Positions 1 through 4,953 of a stretch of 11,906 nt of DNA are shown here, one piece after another. The notes beneath the pieces were generated by a model. It did not search any database. It saw only the letters and a list, made by a program, of their open reading frames with translations, and had not been told where the DNA came from. The DNA is from JBMCLJ01 sp048615375 (lineage in GTDB: Bacteria; Patescibacteriota; Dojkabacteria; JAOAGR01): positions 1 through 11,906 of the forward strand of contig JBMCLJ010000041.1 in NCBI GenBank assembly GCA_048615375.1, written 5' to 3'. The stretch's first letter is position 1, and the number at the start of each line of letters is the position of its first letter. Made by a program: the position numbers and the translations under genes.

Positions 1-36
1 ACTACAGCTTATTGTTACCTGTTTTTGTGTATTGAC

Positions 37-51
37 AAAGTGGACCACTTT
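37..51. promoter_or_regulatory. 15-bp perfect palindrome, candidate operator
   Basis: The sequence AAAGTGGACCACTTT is a perfect inverted repeat (7-bp arms around one central A). Its right arm overlaps the putative -35 box of the following gene (49-54), where a repressor would block polymerase. The one-base centre makes it a poor RNA hairpin, so a protein-binding site is more likely than a terminator. The binder is unknown. Confidence 0.45.
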
Positions 52-77
52 ACTTTTATTTTTCTGTCATCTATAAT
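49..77 (+). promoter_or_regulatory. Promoter of the 84-698 gene (leaderless)
   Basis: The -10 box TATAAT lies at 72-77. A 4/6 -35 box TTTACT lies at 49-54, with a 17-base spacer. Only six bases separate the -10 box from the ATG at 84, so transcription should start at or next to the start codon and leave no room for a Shine-Dalgarno site. Confidence 0.6.
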
Positions 78-83
78 TTAATT

Positions 84-698
84 ATGGAGGAAGTAGATGA
101 CCATCATTTAATTAACAAAATAAGAGATTTCGTTACGAATGTTGGAAATGAGGAACATGTAATAGGGGTGGTATTAAGAAGATCAATTCGAGTCAACGAA
201 CGATGGAGAGATTATGAATATATTCACCAGGTGGAAGACGGTCTTTGCACTTGGTTCACCTTCATGAATCTATGGTCATATATTCATGGTTATATGCCGA
301 ATATTGAATTCACTGGCTCACCTATTTCCGGAGTTAATAGCGATCAAATGATTGAATTCTTTTCTTGGATACACGATAATAATCCAAATAACTTGAATTT
401 TCAATTTGCGATAGATTCTACCTCTAATCCTGAGCAGCAACTTAATACCTCAACACAATTAGTTGATTTTCTTGACACAATTAGTGCGGGTAGTATGATT
501 ATTGGTGCAAAGGGACTTTGCACTGCATTGCATAGAGTGGGTGAAGATGCTTTTGTTTTAGTTGATCCACTTAATCTTCAAGGTTTAGAAGTCTTTTCTA
601 GAAACAATGCAATAGCACATCTCACTTCACTGTTGGAAGCCCCTAATGACATCGGAAGCTTTTTTTACTTTATTGGGCCAGATGTAAATAAGACCTGA
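84..698 (+). CDS. Putative papain-fold (C39/C58-like) cysteine peptidase
   Basis: This is a 204-aa soluble protein with no signal peptide or membrane segment, and I cannot name its family. Three elements in the right order suggest a papain-like fold. Cys55 begins a helix-like stretch (GLCTWFTFMNLW). His150 lies in ALHRVGEDAFVLVDP, and Asp161 follows eleven residues later at the end of a hydrophobic strand. The pattern His, short turn, strand, Asp-Pro is typical of C39-type and bacterial-effector cysteine peptidases, where Cys, His and Asp form the triad. The substrate is unknown. The start follows the leaderless promoter directly, and no gene follows in tight linkage. The composition is AT-rich, unlike the next gene. 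The family assignment is inference from motif order only; a non-catalytic protein is possible. Confidence 0.6.
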   Translation: MEEVDDHHLINKIRDFVTNVGNEEHVIGVVLRRSIRVNERWRDYEYIHQVEDGLCTWFTFMNLWSYIHGYMPNIEFTGSPISGVNSDQMIEFFSWIHDNNPNNLNFQFAIDSTSNPEQQLNTSTQLVDFLDTISAGSMIIGAKGLCTALHRVGEDAFVLVDPLNLQGLEVFSRNNAIAHLTSLLEAPNDIGSFFYFIGPDVNKT

Positions 699-788
699 AC
701 TTCTTGCACATTGGAATGTAGTTAAGTTCTGGTTCCGTCTTCCATTCTTTAGCTTTGCTTGTATAGCTCATAATATCAGTAGGGTTCG

Positions 789-818
789 TTGGCTAAAATT
801 ATATACATAGTATATAAT
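789..818 (+). promoter_or_regulatory. Promoter of the 826-1593 gene (leaderless)
   Basis: A consensus -10 box TATAAT lies at 813-818, and a 4/6 -35 box TTGGCT at 789-794 with an 18-base spacer. The GTG start codon begins eight bases after the box, so the transcript should begin within a base or so of the start codon. Confidence 0.6.
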
Positions 819-825
819 CGATTCC

Positions 826-1593
826 GTGGATACGGGGAAACAGCCTGAAAAATCGCGAGCAACAGCTTCTGTTAAATTATATACCTCTAGTACGGTACCG
901 GGCTCCCTCCATAACATTCCTCAAAATATCATTCAACTTCTTCGAATAAGCCTTGATCCTCACCAGCTATGCCTGATGAGAACAGTCTTTATGGGAGGAA
1001 GGGTATATGCTCATGAATACCACGGTGAAAGCTCGCGTGAAGACACCTGGAGGACGAAGCTCGGGCACTATGTTCGTAAAGCAGGATTTACTCCACTTAC
1101 CGGGATTCATATGGATCTGCATGGCATGGATACCCGTGCTGGTGCAGGCAGATCGTACTTCCATATTCAGATAAGTCCGCTACATCTCGTTGAAGGTACA
1201 GGAAGGATCGGGGTCGCAACGGTACAGGAAGTCGACTACGCGAAGTCACAGGGACATAAAGTAGGCGTCATTCTTAACCCGGAAGATTATACAAAGGCAC
1301 TTACCTGGATGAAAAAAGGAACATCAGATTATCCTGCCGCGCTACCAGCGTACTTTTCGTTTGACCTCACGCCTGAATCACTTATTTGTGGATATGAAGG
1401 GGTTGGGGAATGGCTGGAGAGCCAGTTCAAGCACCTCTCACCGCGGGACTTTATCGGCAGGCTAAACCCGAATCATATTCTGGATATGGTACTCCGTTTT
1501 GCTCAGGAATTCGCCTACCTGTGTCCTGAGGATATGGAGGTATACAGTAAGATTATCAAAGACTTTCCTGACAAGGAGAATTCCGCTTCTTGA
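826..1593 (+). CDS. Unrecognised 255-aa protein
   Basis: I do not recognise this protein. It starts with GTG, chosen because a consensus -10 box sits just upstream. It has no signal peptide or transmembrane segment. A His-rich central part may be a metal site: H-x2-H at residues 63-66 and an H-x-D-x-H cluster at 95-99 (IHMDLHG), followed by a glycine-rich turn and H113 (YFHIQIS). This reading is speculative. The C-terminal third (residues 180-250) looks helical and amphipathic. Codon use is clearly more GC-balanced than in the flanking genes. The long open frame, the promoter and the clean end support a real gene. It stands alone, with a separate promoter overlapping its stop codon region (1590-1618). 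Confidence 0.7.
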   Translation: MDTGKQPEKSRATASVKLYTSSTVPGSLHNIPQNIIQLLRISLDPHQLCLMRTVFMGGRVYAHEYHGESSREDTWRTKLGHYVRKAGFTPLTGIHMDLHGMDTRAGAGRSYFHIQISPLHLVEGTGRIGVATVQEVDYAKSQGHKVGVILNPEDYTKALTWMKKGTSDYPAALPAYFSFDLTPESLICGYEGVGEWLESQFKHLSPRDFIGRLNPNHILDMVLRFAQEFAYLCPEDMEVYSKIIKDFPDKENSAS

Positions 1594-1618
1594 CATTTAA
1601 CCCGGACTAAGGTTTAAT
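1590..1618 (+). promoter_or_regulatory. Strong-looking promoter upstream of the hairpin region
   Basis: A perfect -35 box TTGACA lies at 1590-1595. After exactly 17 bases comes a 5/6 -10 box TTTAAT at 1613-1618. The predicted transcription start is near 1625. The -35 box overlaps the last codons of the preceding gene. A further TATAAT at 1636-1641 could act as a second -10 box but has no good -35 partner. Confidence 0.6.
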
Positions 1619-1624
1619 AACTCA

Positions 1625-1729
1625 GTTTTATGGAATATAATTTTGCAAACAATACTAACCCTCAATTATGAGGGAGTTTGACATTGCCATTTGCAAATCA
1701 AACCCCTCGTGAAAGCGGGGGATTTTTTT
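1625..1729 (+). ncRNA. Candidate structured small RNA, three hairpins
   Basis: The roughly 105-base transcript predicted from the 1590-1618 promoter contains three consecutive hairpins. Hairpin 1 has six perfect pairs with an ATTA loop (1659-1664 with 1669-1674, CCCTCA/TGAGGG). Hairpin 2 pairs GTTTGA (1676-1681) with TCAAAC (1698-1703) and continues with TTGC (1684-1687) and GCAA (1693-1696). Hairpin 3 is the terminator; its first C (1703) is shared with hairpin 2, so those two abut or compete. No known RNA family is recognised. An alternative is an attenuator leader, because a 13-codon frame starts at 1630. A terminated leader upstream of tRNA-Asn would be unusual. Confidence 0.5.
1703..1729 (+). 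terminator. Rho-independent terminator
   Basis: CCCC (1703-1706) plus CG (1708-1709) pair with CGGGGG (1716-1721 region) around a short TGAAAG loop, leaving one bulged T. A run of seven T (1723-1729) follows. It should end the transcript begun at about 1625 and perhaps read-through from the 826-1593 gene. Confidence 0.75.
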
Positions 1730-1793
1730 ATTAGAACTGAGAAGTCTAATAGAAAATTAGTATATAGCTCTTCACAATCCATAAAATTAAATA

Positions 1794-1821
1794 GTGAATG
1801 ATAATCGCCTGTATCGTTCAC
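1794..1821. repeat. Inverted repeat just upstream of tRNA-Asn
   Basis: GTGAATGAT (1794-1802) pairs with ATCGTTCAC (1813-1821): nine positions, one of them G-T, around a 10-base loop. It ends 13 bases before the tRNA. It could be a hairpin in the tRNA precursor or a protein-binding site over a possible GATAAT -10 box at 1800-1805. No good -35 box was found. Confidence 0.4.
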
Positions 1822-1834
1822 ATAAAAAACACAA

Positions 1835-1908
1835 TTCCCTGTGGTGTAATGGTAGCACAGTACGCTGTTAACGTTCTAGTTTTGGTTCGAGTCCAGACGG
1901 GGAAGCCA
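1835..1908 (+). tRNA. tRNA-Asn (anticodon GTT)
   Basis: A full cloverleaf can be drawn. The acceptor stem TTCCCTG (1835-1841) pairs with CGGGGAA (1898-1904), with one T-G pair. The D arm is 1844-1858 with a GTG/CAC stem and GG in the loop. The anticodon arm is 1860-1876 with loop CTGTTAA, giving anticodon GTT at 1867-1869. The variable loop has four bases. The T arm is TTTGG/CCAGA around TTCGAGT (1881-1897). The discriminator G1905 is normal for tRNA-Asn, and CCA (1906-1908) is encoded. One oddity is a T-T mismatch (1861/1875) in the anticodon stem. It is followed, convergently, by the toxin gene. Confidence 0.93.
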
Positions 1909-1954
1909 GAAAACTTATAGTACGGATTATTTAACCGATTATCTAGTCAAGCCC

Positions 1955-2377
1955 TCAACAAATTATTTTAAAATCTAATGTTGATTGATATTTACGAAAA
2001 TCCTTTTTATCAAAAGTCAGAAACTTTTTAAATCCCATTAACTTTATAATAGCAAGTGATGTTGCATCGGTAAAACTCAAATTTTTGCTTTTATCCGACT
2101 TAAATACTGACCAGGCCAAATTCATGATATCTTCATCAAGATAAATTATTGAGACTTTCTTTTTAATATCTTCTCCTAATTCCATAGCCTCACTCTTACC
2201 GACCTTTTGAGACACAACGGTGATTACCTCACTAAAAATGAAGTTGGTAATGCTTAGTTCTTCAAATCCTCCAATACTTTTAAATATCTCCATCGCTGGT
2301 AAATGAGTTGAGTCGTCAGTATTAGTCAGAGATATAAAAAAATTGCTGTCGGCAAATAATTTACTTACCATCACCAT
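1955..2377 (-). CDS. PIN-domain toxin (VapC-like RNase)
   Basis: This is a 140-aa PIN-fold endoribonuclease, the likely toxin of a type II toxin-antitoxin pair. Counted from the start at 2377, the acidic residues expected for Mg-dependent RNA cleavage are present. The first Asp is in FADSNFF near the N-terminus, a Glu lies in FSEVITVV, then Asp in LSFTDATSLAII, and Asp in LTFDKKDF near the C-terminus. Length and motif spacing are normal, so the domain looks intact. The start ATG at 2377 (or ATG at 2371) lies inside the end of the antitoxin frame, overlapping it by 17 or 11 bases. This suggests translational coupling, since no Shine-Dalgarno site is visible. A longer frame reaching 2434 is less likely. 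Confidence 0.85.
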   Translation of the reverse strand: MVMVSKLFADSNFFISLTNTDDSTHLPAMEIFKSIGGFEELSITNFIFSEVITVVSQKVGKSEAMELGEDIKKKVSIIYLDEDIMNLAWSVFKSDKSKNLSFTDATSLAIIKLMGFKKFLTFDKKDFRKYQSTLDFKIIC

Positions 2378-2675
2378 AAAGATATTTATCAAGATTTGTA
2401 GCAAGATCGAAAGGAAGATCTTTCTTTTTCGCACTCTTCTGAATTTTTTTCAATATTTTTAGAGTTTCTTTAAAGGAGTCTTTTTTTGCCTTTGTTTTGG
2501 GATGTATCTTGGACTTTAAATCCTTATTGTTATCAATAATTTCTGCAGGAATAACGTAAACTTTCCTCTTGCCAAATTTAGTTACAGTAAAAATCTCTTT
2601 CCCAACTGAAACCCTGTCCACAACCTCAGCCAGATTGTCTCGAAAGTATTTTACACTTGCTTCATTAATAGTCAT
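2361..2675 (-). CDS. Phd/YefM-family antitoxin
   Basis: This 104-aa protein precedes the PIN toxin and should bind and neutralise it and repress the operon. The N-terminal half (EASVKYFRDNLAEVVDRVSVG, then IFTVTKFGKRKVYVIP) has the typical Phd/YefM dimerising DNA-binding fold pattern. The C-terminal half is Lys-rich and probably disordered until bound to toxin. The ATG at 2675 is preferred over TTG at 2681 because a -10 box ends five bases upstream. Pairing a Phd-type antitoxin with a PIN toxin is common. The operator upstream has TGTACA cores like those bound by E. coli YefM, which supports the family call. Confidence 0.85.
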   Translation of the reverse strand: MTINEASVKYFRDNLAEVVDRVSVGKEIFTVTKFGKRKVYVIPAEIIDNNKDLKSKIHPKTKAKKDSFKETLKILKKIQKSAKKKDLPFDLATNLDKYLYGDGK

Positions 2676-2680
2676 AGCCA

Positions 2681-2708
2681 ATCATACGATATTTGTACAT
2701 TTTGTAAA
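2681..2708 (-). promoter_or_regulatory. Promoter of the antitoxin-toxin operon (leaderless)
   Basis: Read on the minus strand, a 5/6 -35 box TTTACA (2708-2703) is followed by a 16-base spacer and -10 box TATGAT (2686-2681). Five bases later comes the antitoxin ATG at 2675. The -35 box is the middle unit of the iteron operator, so antitoxin binding would block transcription directly. Confidence 0.6.
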
Positions 2709-2719
2709 GTTTGTACAAA
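2692..2719. promoter_or_regulatory. TGTACA iteron operator of the toxin-antitoxin operon
   Basis: Three tandem 9-base units follow without a gap: TTTGTACAT (2692), TTTGTAAAG (2701) and TTTGTACAA (2710). The outer two hold the self-complementary core TGTACA (2694-2699 and 2712-2717), and the last extends to a perfect 10-bp palindrome TTTGTACAAA. YefM antitoxin operators are known to use TGTACA-core palindromes. Autorepression by the antitoxin or toxin-antitoxin complex is the natural reading. The 18-bp spacing between cores differs from the E. coli arrangement. Confidence 0.65.
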
Positions 2720-2736
2720 ATTTACTCAATAAAGAA

Positions 2737-3226
2737 TTAATTCAAAGAAAGGTTATCTGATGTGATTGTTTTTATATGCTCTGCCTTCATATCTTTTATG
2801 TATTGTGCTACTTTCTCTTCATGCCCAATAAAATCATGATCACAATTTTCGATCAAACGTCCTTCTGTTTGGATGTTTTCTGATCTCAATAAATCCAACG
2901 CCTCCTCAACAGGTAAAACGGTATAATGATCCTGATCACCTACTATAGCAAGAATTGGAACTTTGATTTGATGGAATAACTCTAGTTTCTTTATTAAGGT
3001 AATAAACTAGTACTTGATCCCTTTGCTGGTGCATATAAACCATAAAGATCAATACCATCTAGAGTCTGGGTATAAACAATTTCTGCCCTAGTATATTGTT
3101 CATTAAAAACTTTAACTGCTTCCTGGGCTGAATGTAGTTTAAAAACCTTTTCATGATATCTAGTGTATGGGTCAATAGCATTTATAGCTTCTCTCAATAC
3201 TCAAATTCTTGAGAATACTCTTTCAT
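2737..3226 (-). pseudogene. Alpha/beta hydrolase remnant with internal deletion
   Basis: Two out-of-frame pieces look like the ends of one alpha/beta hydrolase. The upstream piece (3197-2994) ends in YTQTLDGIDLYGLYAPAKGSS, the usual first strands that precede the HG oxyanion motif. The downstream piece (3006-2737) has no start codon and reads KVPILAIVGDQDHY, then IENCDHDFIGHEEKVAQYI. That is the late Asp strand and catalytic His region of the family. The nucleophile region and lid, perhaps 150 or more residues, are missing at a junction near 2994-3006, and the frames differ there. At the 5' end, a one-base frameshift at 3197 separates an ATG-led start (3226, MKEYSQEFEY) from the rest. The protein cannot be functional. 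It suggests decay in an accessory region. Confidence 0.75.
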
Positions 3227-3306
3227 TTATTTCCGAGCAGATTTTGCTGAAGATCATTTTTGATCCAGTAAAATATGACCGGGTGTTTATTACCTGTTAA
3301 ATGGGT

Positions 3307-3312
3307 TATACT
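3307..3312 (+). promoter_or_regulatory. -10 box of the AbiE-like pair (leaderless)
   Basis: TATACT lies seven bases before the ATG at 3320. No convincing -35 box was found 16-18 bases upstream. The position matches the leaderless pattern of the other first genes in the window. Confidence 0.5.
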
Positions 3313-3319
3313 AGCTCTC

Positions 3320-3616
3320 ATGAAAGCAAAAATCACTATAAAGCATTATCATGATGTTATATGGGGGGACTATGATATTTCCAGAGCTGAGTTTGAAGAT
3401 ATTCTCAACGGTAAAAAAGAAAATGGATGGTTAAATCAGGAGTGGGCACTGCGTCGAGTTATTGAGAATGTTGATTATTATACTTTGATTGAATCGGTTC
3501 CATTGGAGCTTATTGCAAAACACTGGGACAAAATCAAACCAAAAATCTATAATAAACAAATAATTGATGGCCTTGAATACATATTACGAAAATATCCTAT
3601 ATCCCCTTCAGGATAA
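3320..3616 (+). CDS. Small putative antitoxin partner of AbiEii-like protein
   Basis: This is a 98-aa protein with two notable blocks, IWGDYDISRAEFEDIL (residues 14-29) and WALRRVIENVDYYTLIE (about 42-58), followed by IKPKIYNKQIIDGLEYIL. The pattern 'W-D-x-D-I ... RV(L/I)E' recalls short uncharacterised proteins often found directly upstream of AbiEii-type nucleotidyltransferases (I recall the label DUF6922, from memory only). By position it is the likely antitoxin. It has no winged-helix domain like the classical AbiEi antitoxin. The ATG at 3320 is chosen over an upstream frame extension because of the -10 box at 3307-3312. Its last 50 bases overlap the next gene in another frame. Confidence 0.7.
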   Translation: MKAKITIKHYHDVIWGDYDISRAEFEDILNGKKENGWLNQEWALRRVIENVDYYTLIESVPLELIAKHWDKIKPKIYNKQIIDGLEYILRKYPISPSG

Positions 3617-4055
3617 AGTTCTTCGTTTGTTTGAAGAAGCAGGCATAAATTTTTATTTGACAGGAGGGACTGCTCTATCCAGAGCCTACTTTCATCATAG
3701 GTATTCTGATGACCTTGATTTTTTTATAAATAACGACCCTGACTTTATCCGGCATACAGAACAAGCATTACAGATTTTAAACAACTTTAAGATAAAGATT
3801 ACTATCCGGAGTGAATCTATTGTTTCTATAATCATTGATGAAAGTTTAAAGATTGATTTTGTCAATGACGTGAGTTTTTATTCTGGAAATACACAGATAA
3901 CAGAGATTTTTAACAAAACCGATAATATTCAAAATATCCTATCCAATAAGGTATCAGCACTTATTGGAAGGGATGAACCGAAACAGAAAAAATTTGAGGA
4001 AGATATCAAGAGAATAATTAGTGATATCCTTAATCAAAATGAGCCTTACATTTAA
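3567..4055 (+). CDS. AbiEii/AbiGii-family nucleotidyltransferase (putative toxin)
   Basis: This 162-aa protein has the DNA polymerase beta-type nucleotidyltransferase core of AbiEii toxins. The signature GGTALSR is at residues 33-39. YFHHRYSDDLDFF (41-53) supplies the two metal-binding Asp (49, 51), and LKIDFV (95-100) the third Asp (97). The downstream NKVSALIGRDEPK (128-139) is the usual conserved block that precedes the C-terminal helices. Those helices are short here: the protein ends about 23 residues later, whereas many members run 200-300 residues. The active site looks intact. The start ATG at 3567 lies inside the upstream gene (50-base overlap); TTG at 3564 is an alternative. AbiE systems act in phage abortive infection or as type IV toxin-antitoxin modules. 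Function here is inferred from family. Confidence 0.85.
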   Translation: MALNTYYENILYPLQDKVLRLFEEAGINFYLTGGTALSRAYFHHRYSDDLDFFINNDPDFIRHTEQALQILNNFKIKITIRSESIVSIIIDESLKIDFVNDVSFYSGNTQITEIFNKTDNIQNILSNKVSALIGRDEPKQKKFEEDIKRIISDILNQNEPYI

Positions 4056-4064
4056 TAAATCCGC

Positions 4065-4088
4065 TTTAAACCAACAGGCGTGTTTAAA
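4065..4088. terminator. Possible bidirectional terminator or hairpin
   Basis: TTTAAAC (4065-4071) and GTTTAAA (4082-4088) form a perfect 7-bp stem with a 10-base loop between two converging genes. The stem is AT-rich and the following T-run is weak on both strands, so terminator activity is uncertain. Confidence 0.35.
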
Positions 4089-4097
4089 CTAATTGTT

Positions 4098-4799
4098 TTA
4101 TTGACAATTTCTTACAGAAATCTGATTTTTTAATGTTTCGGTGTTTTCATAACTGCCTGTTTCTTTGATTTCCTGATTTGCACTTACCGCAAAACACTTG
4201 GCAGAAATAATTGGAACACCAGAGCCTTCTTGAATAAAACCCACGTACCAGGTAGAACTAGCTTTGTCGTATTCTGATTTTATCGAACGAGGAGGTAAAT
4301 TATCAGAAGGATATTCAGTAAGGGATGGGTATTTTGCTTGTATCAAACTAACAGCAATTGATTCTGTTAACTCATTGTTCATTGTTGGGATATCTGCAAT
4401 ATTATTAACAGTTCCAAGAATCAAATACCATCTGTCTCCTTTTTTTTCAACATTAATTTGATCGACAAAAGTTTTGTCTTCGTTCTCGATCTCGAATGTA
4501 CCAAAGTATGGATTTCCTGATTCTTTGTAGATTAAAGTGTAATTTCGGAGTTCTTTGTTTTTTGCCTGGTTTATTTTAGATTCAATCTCGTTGTCAGCTT
4601 TATGGTCATCTGGAATTAAACTTTTTACGTCTTCATAATTAGATTGTTGAATAGCTACAATATAGGCTCCTGCTATTGCCTCTTTTGTTGGAAATTTGGA
4701 ATTTGAGCTAAATGTATTCATTACAAATACAGTGAGGAGTATTGTAATGATGATTGAAAATATGCAACTCATTGCAAGGAGAATATTTCGCTTTGTCAT
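4098..4799 (-). CDS. Membrane-anchored extracytoplasmic protein, unknown function
   Basis: This 233-aa protein has one N-terminal hydrophobic segment (about residues 6-28) after a short basic start, then an exposed domain. The region PTKEAIAGAYIVAIQQSNYEDVKSLI resembles the start of small NTF2-like or DUF4878-like domains. A second part contains a proline-rich LPPRSI, then a WYVGFIQEGSGVPIISAKC block that I recall from uncharacterised surface proteins of candidate phyla. Two Cys near the end (about residues 202 and 232) could form a disulfide. The Cys in the membrane segment does not fit a lipobox. The ATG at 4799 is preferred over ATG at 4805, which is only one base... directly adjacent to the -10 box TATACT at 4811-4806. 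It converges with the AbiEii gene and is monocistronic. Confidence 0.75.
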   Translation of the reverse strand: MTKRNILLAMSCIFSIIITILLTVFVMNTFSSNSKFPTKEAIAGAYIVAIQQSNYEDVKSLIPDDHKADNEIESKINQAKNKELRNYTLIYKESGNPYFGTFEIENEDKTFVDQINVEKKGDRWYLILGTVNNIADIPTMNNELTESIAVSLIQAKYPSLTEYPSDNLPPRSIKSEYDKASSTWYVGFIQEGSGVPIISAKCFAVSANQEIKETGSYENTETLKNQISVRNCQ

Positions 4800-4805
4800 T
4801 TTCAT

Positions 4806-4811
4806 AGTATA
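4806..4811 (-). promoter_or_regulatory. -10 box of the membrane-anchored protein gene (leaderless)
   Basis: TATACT on the minus strand ends six bases before the ATG at 4799 and directly abuts the alternative ATG at 4805. With this promoter the transcript would start at the second ATG. No clear -35 box was found. Confidence 0.5.
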
Positions 4812-4953
4812 TATTACTAAAAAATCATGAAGTAATGAATATGTGCTTTAGTCAATAGTTGATTGCATACCAAAGCGATCATTTACTACAATTCAATCCT
4901 CACCACCTTCACATACAAACACATACTCAACTATTCGTTATTTTTCTTCTTGT

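Noticed and set aside
32..37. Perfect TTGACA as -35 box for the first gene
   Set aside because: It lies 34 bases from the TATAAT at 72-77, far too distant; TTTACT at 49-54 has correct spacing. No -10 box was found for it at 16-18 bases.
1881..1908. tRNA-Asn 3' end as an integration attachment site
   Set aside because: No second copy of the 3' end was seen in the window and there is no integrase, although the region to the right is accessory in character.
3980..4055. Frameshift at the A-run near the end of the AbiEii-like gene
   Set aside because: The other frames give an early stop and no continuation of the family C-terminus, so a naturally short version is more likely than a simple frameshift.
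4750..4799. Lipoprotein signal in the membrane-anchored protein (Cys in LAMSC)
   Set aside because: The residue three before Cys is not Leu-like, and the hydrophobic stretch continues after the Cys, so a plain membrane anchor fits better.
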